Below, piece after piece: positions 10,008-19,924 of a stretch of 64,000 bases of DNA (positions are counted from its first letter, which is position 1; each line of letters starts with the position of its first letter). Below the pieces are notes generated by a model. That model was not told the origin of the DNA and ran no database searches. It saw only the letters and a list, made by a program, of their open reading frames with translations. The DNA comes from Gilvimarinus xylanilyticus (GTDB lineage Bacteria > Pseudomonadota > Gammaproteobacteria > Pseudomonadales > Cellvibrionaceae): positions 1,488,001-1,552,000 of the forward strand of contig NZ_JAMFTH010000001.1 in the NCBI RefSeq assembly GCF_024195295.1, written 5' to 3'. The position numbers and the translations under genes are program-made.

Positions 10008-10514
10008 TTAAGGTGTGCGCACTAACCGCAGCAGCCCGCGCAGTGCCGTCACCGTGGCCTGGCGGCGAACCTGCGCCCGGTCTCCCTGGTAAACATAGCA
10101 TTCACACAAGGTGGTTTCTTCTGGCCCCGCCCAGGCCAGCCAGACGGTACCTACGGGCTTTTCCGCGCTACCGCCGCCGGGGCCGGCAATGCCGCTTACC
10201 GCCACCGTCAGATCAGCGCCGCTGACGCGTTTTGCGCCCAACGCCATTTGCGCGACTACCGCTTCGCTGACGGCGCCTTCGCGCTCTATAATTTGGGGGT
10301 CTACCCCCAAAAGCGCGATTTTGGAGGAATTGGCGTAGGTGACCAGGCCGGTCTCGAACCACTCGGAGCTGCCCGCTACCTCGGTAATAGCGGCGGCAAT
10401 ACCGCCGCCGGTGCAGGATTCGGCGGTACTCACCCGCCAGCCGCGGGCCGCCAGGGCGGCGCCCAGCTCGCGGGCTAAATGCAATAAAGTTAAGTCGGAT
10501 GCTTGGGGGTTCAC
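10008..10514 (-). CDS. pncC: Nicotinamide-nucleotide amidase (CinA C-terminal domain family)
   Basis: Deamidates nicotinamide mononucleotide to nicotinic acid mononucleotide for NAD recycling. The 168-residue product is the stand-alone CinA C-terminal domain and carries the conserved STAESCTGGGIAAAIT and VSGIAGPGGGSAEKPVGTVW motifs. The start is GTG, since no suitable ATG is available upstream. It precedes recA on the same strand, as in many Pseudomonas and Cellvibrio relatives. Confidence 0.92.
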   Translation of the reverse strand: MNPQASDLTLLHLARELGAALAARGWRVSTAESCTGGGIAAAITEVAGSSEWFETGLVTYANSSKIALLGVDPQIIEREGAVSEAVVAQMALGAKRVSGADLTVAVSGIAGPGGGSAEKPVGTVWLAWAGPEETTLCECYVYQGDRAQVRRQATVTALRGLLRLVRTP

Positions 10515-10640
10515 CAGAGTCTCGCTATTGCTGTATCTGGCGCTACGTTAGGCATTCGCAGAAAGTTGTGCAAGTGTTTTATCGCGGCCTATTTAAAGAA
10601 TAATATAGCCCGTATTAAGCGTCTTCTACTGATCTGACCA

Positions 10641-12842
10641 TCATAATGGTCGGTTTAATAGCTCCAGTTTGACCGGTACCGACTTAAACGCGGGGGTTTT
10701 ACTGCGCGGATCGTGCTCGGTGCCGATCAGCACGTTGGCCTCGGGGTAATAAGCCATTAGGCTACCGGCGGGCAGATGAAAGGGTACCACTTCAACGTCA
10801 GTCATCTTGCCGTAGGGCGAGCTTAAGGTAACCCGACTCCCCTTTTCCAGGTTCAGAGACTCGCAATCAGCGAAAGAGACCAGCACACACCAACGGTGGA
10901 CGGTGCCGCGGTAGCTGTCGGACTCTTCGTAAATAATCGAGTTAAACTGCCCTTCACTGCGGATGCTGGCCAGTAAATAGGGATAATCCGGGTTTACGGC
11001 TGGGCTTAACTGATGAGTTTTAAACTCGCCTCGCAGGCTCGGGGTATTGAATACGGGCGTATGGCGTATGCGGTTACCCACCACAAACTCCTGCTTACTG
11101 GCGCCAATATCCGCTAAAGGCTCCATACCCGGGATGCTGGCAGCAATGGCCTCACGCACCTTGTCGTGCTGCTCAAACGCGGCAAAGTCCAAAGGCGAGC
11201 CGGGCAGTAATCGCGCCCCGAGCTGCGCCAGCACACTCACCTCCGAGCGCACATTGTCCAACCGGGTGATGCCGCCGTCGCTCAGGCGCACATAGTTGAA
11301 CATAGACTCTTGCGTGGTACTTTGCGGCTCTTCATCCCGAGCGCATACGGGCAGAATCAACGCCTCGCTGCTTTCCATACCGTTAAAGTGGCCGCGATTT
11401 AAAGTAGTGGTTAAATAGAGTTTAAAGCCCACATTATCCAGCGCACGGCGGGCAAATTCCGTATCGGGGGTAGCGGCAAACAGATTGCCGCCCATCATCA
11501 TCGCGGTTTGCATGTCGCCGGCCTCAGCGGCACGCAAGCAGGCCAAAGTGTCCATTCCCGGGTGGCGAGGCAAGCTCACCCCCATATGCTGCTCCATGGC
11601 CTTTAATACATCGTCGGCCAATACCGGTTTAACACCAATAGTACCTATGCCCTGGACATTGCTGTGACCGCGCAGGGGCAACAAGCCCGCGCCGGGTTTT
11701 CCAAGCATGCCGCGCAACATCGCCAGATTGGCAATGGCCTCAACATTGTCCACACCGTTTAAATGGTGAGTAATGCCCATACCCCAGGCAAAAATAACGT
11801 TTTCGGCGCGGGCGTAATCATCGGCTAAGGCGCGCACCTCGCGCTCGCCTAAGCCCGTCTGGGCCAACAGTTCAGCCAACTGGAGTCCGGCCAGATAATC
11901 GCGGTATTCGGCAAAACCCTGAGTATGATTTTGCACAAAGTTTTCATCGCAAGCGCCCTGCTCTACCAGTATTTTTGCCAGTGCTGTCAGTAGCGCCAAG
12001 TCCGAGCCAATACGCGGCTGCACAAACCTTGAGGCGATTTCAGTACCGCCCACCAGCATTGATTTAGGGCTTTTAGGCACTGCAAACTTCACCAAGCCCG
12101 GCTCTTTGGCGGGGTTAATCACCATGACCTTGCCGCCGCGATCGCGACAGTTTTTAAGTTGGTGGACAAACCGCGGGTGGTTGGACGCCGGGTTGGCGCC
12201 GATTACAAACACCATATCGGCCAGGGCCAAGTCTTCCAGTTGCACCGTAGCGGTACCCGTACCAATAGTGCCCTGCAAACCCACGCCCGTGGCCTGGTGA
12301 CAGTAGTAAGAACAGTTGGTGACGTTGTTGCTGCCGTATAGGCGCGCCATTAACTGCAAGAGAAACCCCGCCTCATTGGACGAGCGCCCCGAGGCATAGA
12401 AAAAGCTCTGATTGGCAGGGGCGGCGTTGAAACGCTGCGCGGCTAAATCCAGCGCCTCGCTCCAGCTTAAAGGCTGATAGCGGTCGCTGCCCGCAGGCTT
12501 ATAAACCGGGGTATTCAAACGCCCCATGGTTTCCAGCTCGCGATCGGTTAGTTGATTAAAGTCGTGCAGAGTGTGATCAAACAACTCGGTGGGAATAGGT
12601 GGTTGAATATCCGTGGACTGGGCCTGAATACTTTTATTGCACACGGATGGGAATTCGTCTTTTTCATTCACCATGCCACCGCGCTGCCCACCCATCCCCA
12701 GCCCACAGGCTTTGCAGGCGTTGTGGCTTTTAAGCGCTTTGGCCGAATCCAGAAGCCCGATGCGTTTAATGGTCTGGAGCGTATATAAGACCTTTTTAGG
12801 GCCGCCCCCGACGATATTTACCGGATGTTCTGTAGCCTTCAC
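10641..12842 (-). CDS. FdhF/YdeP-family molybdopterin oxidoreductase
   Basis: A 733-residue member of the formate-dehydrogenase-like molybdopterin family. The N-terminus has only a short cysteine cluster (NACKACGLGMGGQRGG) rather than the four-cysteine [4Fe-4S] motif of classical FdhF, as in YdeP-type proteins. The molybdopterin domain follows (for example FFYASGRSSNEAGF, NCSYYCHQATGVGL, MVFVIGANPASNHPRF), and the C-terminal molydopterin-dinucleotide-binding domain is present (YPYLLASIRSEGQFNSIIYEE). The physiological substrate is not known to me. No fdhD or cofactor gene is adjacent, and the gene appears monocistronic. Confidence 0.85.
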   Translation of the reverse strand: MKATEHPVNIVGGGPKKVLYTLQTIKRIGLLDSAKALKSHNACKACGLGMGGQRGGMVNEKDEFPSVCNKSIQAQSTDIQPPIPTELFDHTLHDFNQLTDRELETMGRLNTPVYKPAGSDRYQPLSWSEALDLAAQRFNAAPANQSFFYASGRSSNEAGFLLQLMARLYGSNNVTNCSYYCHQATGVGLQGTIGTGTATVQLEDLALADMVFVIGANPASNHPRFVHQLKNCRDRGGKVMVINPAKEPGLVKFAVPKSPKSMLVGGTEIASRFVQPRIGSDLALLTALAKILVEQGACDENFVQNHTQGFAEYRDYLAGLQLAELLAQTGLGEREVRALADDYARAENVIFAWGMGITHHLNGVDNVEAIANLAMLRGMLGKPGAGLLPLRGHSNVQGIGTIGVKPVLADDVLKAMEQHMGVSLPRHPGMDTLACLRAAEAGDMQTAMMMGGNLFAATPDTEFARRALDNVGFKLYLTTTLNRGHFNGMESSEALILPVCARDEEPQSTTQESMFNYVRLSDGGITRLDNVRSEVSVLAQLGARLLPGSPLDFAAFEQHDKVREAIAASIPGMEPLADIGASKQEFVVGNRIRHTPVFNTPSLRGEFKTHQLSPAVNPDYPYLLASIRSEGQFNSIIYEESDSYRGTVHRWCVLVSFADCESLNLEKGSRVTLSSPYGKMTDVEVVPFHLPAGSLMAYYPEANVLIGTEHDPRSKTPAFKSVPVKLELLNRPL

Positions 12843-12932
12843 TGTAACCTCTCTAAACGGCCTGAATAATTAAAACGTTCAGTCTACGCCCAATTTATTG
12901 CAGGCAACATCCGTTAAATACCCTAACAGCGC

Positions 12933-15278
12933 TTAGAAGTCTTTCGCCGTATAAGGCTGATTGCGGTCGGCGGTTTCCCGGCGCACCTGGGCGATTTCCT
13001 CGGGGGTAAAGCTGTCGTCGGCTTTTACGCTATTGCCCCAGCTGTTGCGGATAAACACGGCGATAGCGGCCAGGTCTTTGTCCGAGATGTCTTCGCGCGC
13101 GGCAAAGCCCGGCATAACCGCCGCAGGGTTGTAGTAATCTGGCCCGACCCAAATAGGGCCGGTTAAACCGTGCAGTAATACCTTAGCCAAGGTTTGCTTA
13201 TTGTGCAGCCACTGACTGTCCCAGAATGTGGGCCCAAGGCCCGGCATACCTTTACCGTATTCACCATGGCAGCCGGCACAGGCGCCTTTGCCGTGATACA
13301 GCTGCTTACCCTGGTCGAACAACATTTGCGCGGCCGCACTCAGCGAATCGCGATTGTTGGCATCTTGGCGTTTTTTGCCCAAGTTGGCCAAAAGTGCCTG
13401 ACTTTGTTTGTCGGGATAATCTCCATCCAATTGTTTTATAAACTCGGCAGACTCACTGCCCAATCCGCTGATCACGGCCTCGCGCACATAGGGTTTGTTT
13501 AAATAGTTTTTCAGTATCCACTGGGAGAGCTCGTGCCCACCATCGATAGCCGCGACCGATATCGCCGCCTGCAGCACACGCGGATAACCTTGTTGCGCCA
13601 TAGACGTCAGCAGTTTTAAGTAAGCCTTGTGGTCTGACTCAGGCAAACGTTCCCCCACGGCGGCGGCCAACATAGCAATCCGATCATCCGTTGAACGAAT
13701 AAAATGCTTCACTGCTTGCAGATCAACGGCGTGCAATCCGTACAAGGTCCACAAGCCATTGGCCTGGGCGTAGGTCGTTTCACTTTGCTGTAGTTGTTTG
13801 CGTATGGCAGGTGCTACCTCTTGGGCCCCGCGTTGAACCAGTAACCGGCGGGCAGTATCCCGGTGCCAGGCGTTGGGGTGTTTTATAAAAGGCACCAATA
13901 GTTCAGCGTTTAGCGAGCTTAAATCGGGCGCTTTATTAAGCGGTGCTTTGGGCCAGTGCAGGCGATAAATGCGGCCCATGGTATTGTTGTGTTTATCCAA
14001 CTCACGACTTTTGATTTGCTCGGCCAAATAACTGGTTAAAAAGTCTTTGTGCTGCAAAATACCCTGGTACATATCCACGATATAAACACTGCCGTCGGGC
14101 GCGTTATATAAACCAACCGGGCGAAAACGCTCGTCAGTACTGGTTAGCAGCTCGCCGGGGGCGAACAGTGCTTCGCCGCTCAGCTTGCCCTCACCTTCAA
14201 TAATTGTGCGGGCACTGATTAAGTTGGCCGCAGGCTCGGGGGTTAAACCCAGCCCATAAAATTGCGCCGGAAAATTATCGCCGCGATACACCAAACTGGC
14301 ACTGGCGGCGGTAAAGTTAACCAGCTTGCCTCTGTCTTTACCCTCGCGAACCAATACGCCTTCCATATAGCCGCGATTGACCCCAGGGGTCATACGCGCC
14401 GGGTACACGCGATTATCGCCGATACTGTGGGCGGGCATATCGGGCCAGAAACCGGGATTTTTCAAAAGAGCGCCCGGCCGGAAGTATTCGCCGTGAATAG
14501 GCGAGCTGTTGCCATTGTGATACAGCCGACCAAAATCATCCTGGGTAATCCCCCACTGGCCGCGGTAATCGGTATTGCTCCGTACCAGTTTCCAGTATTG
14601 GTTGCGGTAAATCTCGTCGGCGCCATCGGGGATAGTCGCATCATGGGCAAGCGTCAGGTAGCGCTGATCACTTTTGGCGTTGTAGTACCAGCCATCCATT
14701 CCATAGAGCATGCCATTGGGCTTGTGCTCCACACTGCCTTTTGCCGCGTAGGTGGCGTCCACCATGTCGTGAGCGCCCAGCGCAATCTTGCCATCTTTGT
14801 GCTTTATCTCGGCAAAATACAGCGATTGATGATCGGCGTAGAAGAGTCCGCCCTCCACCACACTAATGGTGCGCGGCAGCATCACATTATCAATGAGCAC
14901 CTGACGGCTATCCACCCGGCCATCGCCATCGGTGTCTTGCAAAACGGCGATATTCCCCTCGGGTTTCATCTCGCCCTTGCCTTGAATATCCGGCATATAG
15001 GTGGTCATTTCGGCCACCCAGATTCGGCCCGCCGCATCAAAAGCCAACGCCACCGGACTGAACACCTGGGGTTCGCTGGCAACCAACTGCACCGCAAAAC
15101 CTGGTTGAACCTGTAAGCTTTGCAGGCCCTGCTCGGGGTTTAATACAGGCGCCGGCGGGATCTCACTTTTGGGAATCACGTCATTCATTTGATGACCAGC
15201 GCGATCCCCTTGAAAGGTCTGCGCGTGGGCCACAGTGGCGAGGCTTAACAGCAAAGCAGGAAACAGCAGTCTTTTCAT
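12933..15278 (-). CDS. Periplasmic PVC-type dehydrogenase with HEAT-like region and cytochrome c domain
   Basis: The 781-residue product has a Sec signal peptide (cleaved after AHA near residue 19). A beta-propeller-like domain follows with the PGFAVQLVASEP and FDAAGRIWVAEM motifs typical of PVC-type membrane-bound dehydrogenase domains. Next comes a helical HEAT-like region (about 460-630), then a C-terminal cytochrome c domain with the heme motif CAGCH and a distal methionine (AVMPGFA). It should be a periplasmic heme protein that passes electrons from oxidation of an unknown, probably sugar-related, substrate. It starts 2 bp after the DUF1080 gene, so the two form an operon. Confidence 0.82.
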   Translation of the reverse strand: MKRLLFPALLLSLATVAHAQTFQGDRAGHQMNDVIPKSEIPPAPVLNPEQGLQSLQVQPGFAVQLVASEPQVFSPVALAFDAAGRIWVAEMTTYMPDIQGKGEMKPEGNIAVLQDTDGDGRVDSRQVLIDNVMLPRTISVVEGGLFYADHQSLYFAEIKHKDGKIALGAHDMVDATYAAKGSVEHKPNGMLYGMDGWYYNAKSDQRYLTLAHDATIPDGADEIYRNQYWKLVRSNTDYRGQWGITQDDFGRLYHNGNSSPIHGEYFRPGALLKNPGFWPDMPAHSIGDNRVYPARMTPGVNRGYMEGVLVREGKDRGKLVNFTAASASLVYRGDNFPAQFYGLGLTPEPAANLISARTIIEGEGKLSGEALFAPGELLTSTDERFRPVGLYNAPDGSVYIVDMYQGILQHKDFLTSYLAEQIKSRELDKHNNTMGRIYRLHWPKAPLNKAPDLSSLNAELLVPFIKHPNAWHRDTARRLLVQRGAQEVAPAIRKQLQQSETTYAQANGLWTLYGLHAVDLQAVKHFIRSTDDRIAMLAAAVGERLPESDHKAYLKLLTSMAQQGYPRVLQAAISVAAIDGGHELSQWILKNYLNKPYVREAVISGLGSESAEFIKQLDGDYPDKQSQALLANLGKKRQDANNRDSLSAAAQMLFDQGKQLYHGKGACAGCHGEYGKGMPGLGPTFWDSQWLHNKQTLAKVLLHGLTGPIWVGPDYYNPAAVMPGFAAREDISDKDLAAIAVFIRNSWGNSVKADDSFTPEEIAQVRRETADRNQPYTAKDF

Positions 15279-15280
15279 GG

Positions 15281-15982
15281 TTAAAGCTCACGCACATAAA
15301 TATTGCGGAATTTAACCGTATTGCGGGTATCGCCCCGCTCGGCAAAGCTGGTACTGCCATGGTGTTGAATACCAATATGCCCCTCAGACAAGTGCGTGTC
15401 TTTTACGTGAGTGGTTAGTACATCATTTACCCAAATTTTTATCTCGGGCCCTTGGGCGCGAACTTTATAGTGGTTCCACTGGCCGTTTTTAAACGCCGCG
15501 GATTTCTCATCGCTCCACTGGGGCGAGTAATTTTCTTTAAAATGCTCGCCCGGATTTGAGCGCTCATCGTGCAGCGGAAACAACCATTGCCGCTCGGTGG
15601 CCTGTTCGTACAAACCGCCGCTCCAGCGTCGATCACTGGGGTCTACTTCGGCCTGGTAGCCAAAGGCATATTGACTGTTAATATCGTCTGAGTACTTGGT
15701 TTGGGCGCGGAAAATAATGCCGGAGTTGACATACTCATCATCCAGCTGAGGCACTAAGACTTCCAGCTCTAGCTCAAAGTCGCGGTAGCGTTTCTTGGTT
15801 AGAAAAAACCAATTGGCGGTGGATAATAAGTGAATTTCATTGCCCAGCCAGTGGGCCTCGCCAAAGCTGGACACGTTCATCCACAAGGTGGAATCGGCAC
15901 CAATATCGATCGGTTTGTCGGCCGCTTTAACCGCAGCACTGAGAAAGGCACAAACCAAAGCCGTCAAAACTATTCTTATCAT
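15281..15982 (-). CDS. Secreted DUF1080 protein (3-keto-disaccharide hydrolase-like)
   Basis: The 233-residue product has a signal peptide (cleaved after VKA near residue 20) and a single concanavalin-like beta-sandwich. Characteristic DUF1080 segments include DFELELEVLVP, NSGIIFRAQ and the C-terminal GHIGIQHHGS with VKFRNIYVREL. DUF1080 proteins are associated with hydrolysis of 3-keto-glycosides, a role that would match the oxidase-like gene 2 bp downstream: one enzyme oxidises a sugar, the other cleaves the product. That pathway link is inference. Confidence 0.85.
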   Translation of the reverse strand: MIRIVLTALVCAFLSAAVKAADKPIDIGADSTLWMNVSSFGEAHWLGNEIHLLSTANWFFLTKKRYRDFELELEVLVPQLDDEYVNSGIIFRAQTKYSDDINSQYAFGYQAEVDPSDRRWSGGLYEQATERQWLFPLHDERSNPGEHFKENYSPQWSDEKSAAFKNGQWNHYKVRAQGPEIKIWVNDVLTTHVKDTHLSEGHIGIQHHGSTSFAERGDTRNTVKFRNIYVREL

Positions 15983-16004
15983 TTTACTTTCCTTGCTAAT
16001 TTAT

Positions 16005-16036
16005 AAAGCCGGTTCAGGCTACCCCAAACCGGCTTT
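16005..16036 (-). terminator. Stem-loop downstream of galK
   Basis: A perfect 10-bp inverted repeat (AAAGCCGGTT / AACCGGCTTT) with a 12-nt loop lies about 30 bp past the galK stop and just upstream of the DUF1080 gene. It is followed on the minus strand by an AT-rich but not strictly U-rich tail. It is the likely terminator of galETK. Confidence 0.6.
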
Positions 16037-16067
16037 ACAGACCACCAACATGAACAAAAATTAACCT

Positions 16068-17216
16068 TTACAAACACCGGGCTCCGGCGCGAGCCTGACA
16101 GTGGTAGATAGCGGGATCTTTGTCATAGTGCTCGCGATATTGGGAGTTAACCTCGGCCTCGATTGCGGCCGCTTTGCTTTGCGGTACCAAGGCCACCACA
16201 CAGCCACCAAAGCCGCCGCCGGTCATTCGCACACCGCCGTCAAGTTCGAGCATTGCATCTACAGTCTCGACAATAAAATCAATGGCGGGCACGGTATTCT
16301 CAAAATCATCGCGCATAGAGATATGCGACTCGTGCATGGTTTGGTAGACCACCGCCATATCATTATTTTTAAGGGCCTGGGCGCAGCGCTGGGTGCGTTC
16401 ATTTTCGCTCAGCACATGGCGGGCTCGGCGATACGCCAACTCGTCCAATTGATTGCGCTGCGACTCCAGAGTTTGCAGGTTCGTTTCTCGCAATGTGGCA
16501 ACGCCTAACGTTTTTGCCGCACGCTCACAGTCGGCGCGGCGGTCGTTGTACTCACTGCCCACCAGGTTGCGCTCGACTCGCGAATCGATAATCATAATAT
16601 CCAGGTGCTCAGGGATGGGAACTAAATCAAACAATAGATCGCGACAATCCAGCAACAGTGCGTGCCCTTCTTGTCCGCCTGCCGAAGCCAGCTGGTCCAT
16701 AATGCCGCAACTGCAACCGGCGTAATCGTTTTCGGCGCTCTGCGCCACCCGTGCGACATCACTGACCGACAATCCCAAACCGTTAAGCTCACTCAGCGCC
16801 TTGGCAAAAGCCACCGACAAGGACGCCGACGAGCTGAGCCCCGCACCGCGCGGCACATTGCCTTCGACATAAATATCCAGCCCGCCAAGGGTGTGCCCCT
16901 GTTGCAGCAAAATCGCGCTGACCCCACGCAGATAATTCGACCACAGACAGCCCGGGTCAGTCACAATATTATCGCCCAGCTGCCACTCGTTTATGTCGTT
17001 ATCAAAGTTGCCGGCACACACTCTGATAACCGCATCATCGCGACGCGCAACGGCCATATACGTGCCAAACTCGAGCGCACAGGGAAACACAAAACCGTCG
17101 TTGTAATCGGTATGTTCGCCGATCAGATTAACCCGCCCAGGGGCGAAAAAAATATTGCTCGCCGAACGCTGAAAATGCGTGCTAAAACGTGCGGCTATAG
17201 AATCTTTGATTGTCAT
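16068..17216 (-). CDS. galK: Galactokinase
   Basis: Phosphorylates galactose at C1, the first step of the Leloir pathway. The 382-residue GHMP kinase has the galactokinase signature GEHTDYNDGFVFP near residue 35, the ATP-binding motif PRGAGLSSSASLSVAF, and motif 3 RMTGGGFGGCVVAL near the C-terminus. Its start codon overlaps the galT stop as TAATG, so the two are translationally coupled in a galE-galT-galK operon. Confidence 0.95.
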   Translation of the reverse strand: MTIKDSIAARFSTHFQRSASNIFFAPGRVNLIGEHTDYNDGFVFPCALEFGTYMAVARRDDAVIRVCAGNFDNDINEWQLGDNIVTDPGCLWSNYLRGVSAILLQQGHTLGGLDIYVEGNVPRGAGLSSSASLSVAFAKALSELNGLGLSVSDVARVAQSAENDYAGCSCGIMDQLASAGGQEGHALLLDCRDLLFDLVPIPEHLDIMIIDSRVERNLVGSEYNDRRADCERAAKTLGVATLRETNLQTLESQRNQLDELAYRRARHVLSENERTQRCAQALKNNDMAVVYQTMHESHISMRDDFENTVPAIDFIVETVDAMLELDGGVRMTGGGFGGCVVALVPQSKAAAIEAEVNSQYREHYDKDPAIYHCQARAGARCL

Positions 17217-18250
17217 TATTGGTTTTCCAGGTAGTGCTGAATGCTACAGGCTCGCAGTCGTTCGGCGGCCTGCTCGGGGGTAATGTCGCGCTGCGCCTCG
17301 GCCAACATCTCATACCCCACCATAAATTTTTTAACACTGGCACTGCGTAAAAGCGGCGGAAAAAAGCTCGCGTGCAGCTGCCAGTGATCATTGGCATCGC
17401 CACTAAAAGGCGCGGCGCGCCATCCCATAGAGTAGGGAAAACTGCACTGAAATAAATTATCGTATCGCGTTAGGGCGCGTTTAAGAATGCGGGCCAAGTT
17501 TTTTTGCTGCACCGGGCTAACATCGGCAAAGCTTTTCGCCGCAAAACGCGGCAGCAGTAGCACCTCGAACGGCCAGCAAGCCCAAAATGGCACGAGTACC
17601 GCCCAATCGTCGTTTAGCTCGACAATGCGCTCGGCGTTTTCCACTTCACGCTCAACATAGTCCAACAATAAATTACTATCGTTGCGCTGAAAGTAATCGC
17701 GCAAGTTGCGGTCTATTTTTTCTGCCTCGGTGGGCAGTGAATTTTGCGCCCAAACCTGGCCGTGGGGATGCGGGTTAGAACATCCCATGACAGAGCCTTT
17801 ATTCTCAAATACCTGTACCCATTGGTAGCGCTGGCCCAGCTCGTTCATTTGCTCGCGCCAGGTATCGATGACTCCGCCGATATCCGCCTCCGACAGCTGC
17901 GGCAGGCTTTTACTGTGATCCGGTGAAAAACAAATTACCCGAGCCTCACCTTTGGCTGACTGGTAGCGAAACAGTTCGTCATCTGAGCTATCGTTGTCGT
18001 TATCAGCCTGCAGGGCCGGAAAATCGTTTGGAAACACAAAGGTGCCGGTGTAGTTGGGATTTACATCGCCGGTAATACGGGTATTGCCGGGGCACAAATA
18101 ACATTTCTCATCGTAGCTGACGCTGTGATTGGTTTGCGGCGCCTCTTGCTGGCCCTGCCAGGGCCGTTTACCGCGATGGGGAGAAACCAAAATCCACTCA
18201 CCCAACAATGGATTATAGCGGCGGTGGCTTTTATCATTTAATACCGTCAT
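17216..18250 (-). CDS. galT: Galactose-1-phosphate uridylyltransferase
   Basis: Exchanges UMP between UDP-glucose and galactose-1-phosphate through a uridylyl-histidine intermediate. The 344-residue product has the active-site motif [10 protein letters not shown] and the early [21 protein letters not shown] segment. Zinc-binding residues are consistent with CYLCPGN near residue 53. It overlaps galK by one base and lies 20 bp downstream of galE. Confidence 0.95.
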   Translation of the reverse strand: MTVLNDKSHRRYNPLLGEWILVSPHRGKRPWQGQQEAPQTNHSVSYDEKCYLCPGNTRITGDVNPNYTGTFVFPNDFPALQADNDNDSSDDELFRYQSAKGEARVICFSPDHSKSLPQLSEADIGGVIDTWREQMNELGQRYQWVQVFENKGSVMGCSNPHPHGQVWAQNSLPTEAEKIDRNLRDYFQRNDSNLLLDYVEREVENAERIVELNDDWAVLVPFWACWPFEVLLLPRFAAKSFADVSPVQQKNLARILKRALTRYDNLFQCSFPYSMGWRAAPFSGDANDHWQLHASFFPPLLRSASVKKFMVGYEMLAEAQRDITPEQAAERLRACSIQHYLENQ

Positions 18251-18270
18251 AACTGTCTCAATATTTTTGT

Positions 18271-19305
18271 TTAACCCGGGCGGTAGCCATTGGGGTTTTG
18301 ACTTTGCCAGCGCCAGGTGTCTTGCATCATGCGCTCAATACCAAACTCGGCTTTCCAGCCCAGCTCCTGCTGGGCCAAATCAGTCTTGGCATAGCAGCGG
18401 GCAATATCGCCGGCGCGCCGCGGCGCGACTTTATAGGGAATTTCTTTACCGCAAGCTTTGGCAAAGGCATCTACCACCTCAAGCACCGAGTAGCCATTGC
18501 CAGTGCCCAGGTTATAAACCCGGCAGCCAGAACTTTGCGTAAGCTGCTTTTGCAAAGCGGCCACATGGCCGCGGGCTAAATCCACCACGTGGATATAATC
18601 ACGCACTCCGGTGCCATCGGCGGTATTGTAATCGTCGCCAAACACTTGTAGCGCGGGCAGTTTACCCACCGCCACCTGAGCAATATAGGGGACCAGGTTG
18701 TTGGGAATTCCCAGGGGATCTTCTCCAATTAAACCGGATTCATGGGCCCCAACAGGATTGAAATAGCGCAGTAGCGTAGTATTCCATTGGGCATCCGGCG
18801 CGCGGGACATATCCCGCAGAATTTCTTCCACCATTAATTTAGTGCGGCCGTAGGGGTTGGTGGCACTGATCGGAAAGCTTTCATCGATAGGCACACTGGC
18901 CGGGTCGCCGTAGACTGTAGCCGAGGAGCTAAAAATCACCTTCCACACATCGTGCGCCGCCATTGCCTCAAATAAAGTCAGCGAACCGGCGACGTTATTT
19001 TGATAGTAAGACAAGGGGATAGTGCTCGATTCACCCACTGCTTTGAGGCCCGCAAAGTGCATGACTGCATCCACGCTGCAATTGTGGAAGACTTCATCCA
19101 GCGCCGCGCGATCGCGAATATCCACTAGGTGCAACTCGGGCCGCGTGCCTGTAATTGTCTCTACCCGGTCCATCACCTCGCGGTTGCTGTTGCACAGATT
19201 ATCCACCACCACTGGCGTAAAACCCGCGTTAATCAACTCCACACAGACGTGACTGCCGATATAACCGGCGCCGCCGGTTACCAGAACATTTCCATTTGTA
19301 GCCAT
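18271..19305 (-). CDS. galE: UDP-glucose 4-epimerase
   Basis: Interconverts UDP-galactose and UDP-glucose with bound NAD, completing the Leloir pathway and supplying sugar nucleotides for envelope glycans. The 344-residue product begins with [19 protein letters not shown], which contains the Rossmann GxxGxxG, and has the catalytic YGRTK (YxxxK). The ATG at 19305 is preferred over one 36 bp upstream because GGAG precedes it by 5 bases and the Rossmann strand begins directly after. It is the first gene of galETK. Confidence 0.95.
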   Translation of the reverse strand: MATNGNVLVTGGAGYIGSHVCVELINAGFTPVVVDNLCNSNREVMDRVETITGTRPELHLVDIRDRAALDEVFHNCSVDAVMHFAGLKAVGESSTIPLSYYQNNVAGSLTLFEAMAAHDVWKVIFSSSATVYGDPASVPIDESFPISATNPYGRTKLMVEEILRDMSRAPDAQWNTTLLRYFNPVGAHESGLIGEDPLGIPNNLVPYIAQVAVGKLPALQVFGDDYNTADGTGVRDYIHVVDLARGHVAALQKQLTQSSGCRVYNLGTGNGYSVLEVVDAFAKACGKEIPYKVAPRRAGDIARCYAKTDLAQQELGWKAEFGIERMMQDTWRWQSQNPNGYRPG

Positions 19306-19508
19306 AAAAGCTCCACATTGTACACAGAACAACCAAACCAAAAATTTAGCTCGCCGGAATTATACCCGTTTAAATCCGTACTGCGGACAAAGGGTTACAA
19401 ACCTTGATTGAACAATCAAACCGCTCAAAAACTCCGAATATGATCGCTTGCGGTAAGATTCACCGCCGGCATCAACCACAGTGAGACCATTTCATTTTGC
19501 GCAAACTT

Positions 19509-19536
19509 TTGAGTAACGGAATGATTGACGTAAAAT
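19509..19536 (+). promoter_or_regulatory. Candidate native mutS promoter, now driving a truncated relic
   Basis: TTGAGT (19509-19514) and TAAAAT (19531-19536) are separated by 16 bp, a reasonable sigma-70 promoter about 40 bp upstream of the ATG at 19577. Since that ATG begins the displaced 5' end of mutS, this would be the chromosomal mutS promoter, separated from its gene by the inserted element. Confidence 0.45.
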
Positions 19537-19576
19537 AGGCCGCCTTATTCACCGGACCTCGACAAAGACGTTTTAT

Positions 19577-19639
19577 ATGCCAGCCAAAACCGACTCATCC
19601 AGCCACACCCCGATGATGCATCGGCGGCCGCCCCAATAA
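19577..19639 (+). pseudogene. mutS: 5' relic of mutS left of the integrated element
   Basis: A 20-codon frame reads MPAKTDSSSHTPMMH and then runs into unrelated codons and a TAA. The HTPMM segment matches the start of the intact MutS encoded at 44750 ([15 protein letters not shown]). The simplest reading is that it is the original N-terminus of mutS, cut off when the element inserted at the codons for MMQ. If translated it yields only a short peptide. Confidence 0.75.
19604..19620 (+). repeat. attL core repeat in the mutS relic
   Basis: Left copy of the 17-bp near-direct repeat that encodes HTPMM of MutS. The final ATGATGCA is the longest identical run with the right copy and is the likely crossover segment. 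Confidence 0.75.
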
Positions 19640-19669
19640 AATCAATAACTTACTGATTTTTCAGAGAAA

Positions 19670-19693
19670 ACCTACACTTTCACCTACACTTTT
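19670..19693 (+). repeat. Tandem integrase arm-type repeats, left end
   Basis: Two adjacent 12-bp copies of ACCTACACTTTY (19670-19681 and 19682-19693) lie about 50 bp inside the left end of the element. The same motif occurs four times inside the right end, which is what arm-type binding sites of a tyrosine integrase would look like. Confidence 0.65.
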
Positions 19694-19924
19694 TTATTTG
19701 CATGGCGCTGAAATTTCAGTGTATTTCATGCTATTTCACATTCTTCATTTTGCCGATTTGCCAAGTAAGGATCGGATGATTCTGAGGTCGGCAAGTTGCC
19801 AGATTGCACGAAAAGTAAGCGGGTTTGGCCCGATAGAGTGAAGTCTCAGCTACAATTTTCAGATAGTGAATTGGACGGTTTAGAATCTTGCCCACCAATC
19901 ACTCAAAAAGCAGCAGGCCAAATA

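Noticed and set aside
10549-10555. GTTAGGC near pncC as an attC site
   Set aside because: No partner RYYYAAC box or stem-forming arms within the expected distance.
14262-15116. 284-codon plus-strand frame inside the dehydrogenase gene
   Set aside because: Antisense to a well-supported cytochrome-c dehydrogenase with motifs; no ribosome-binding site or known domain.
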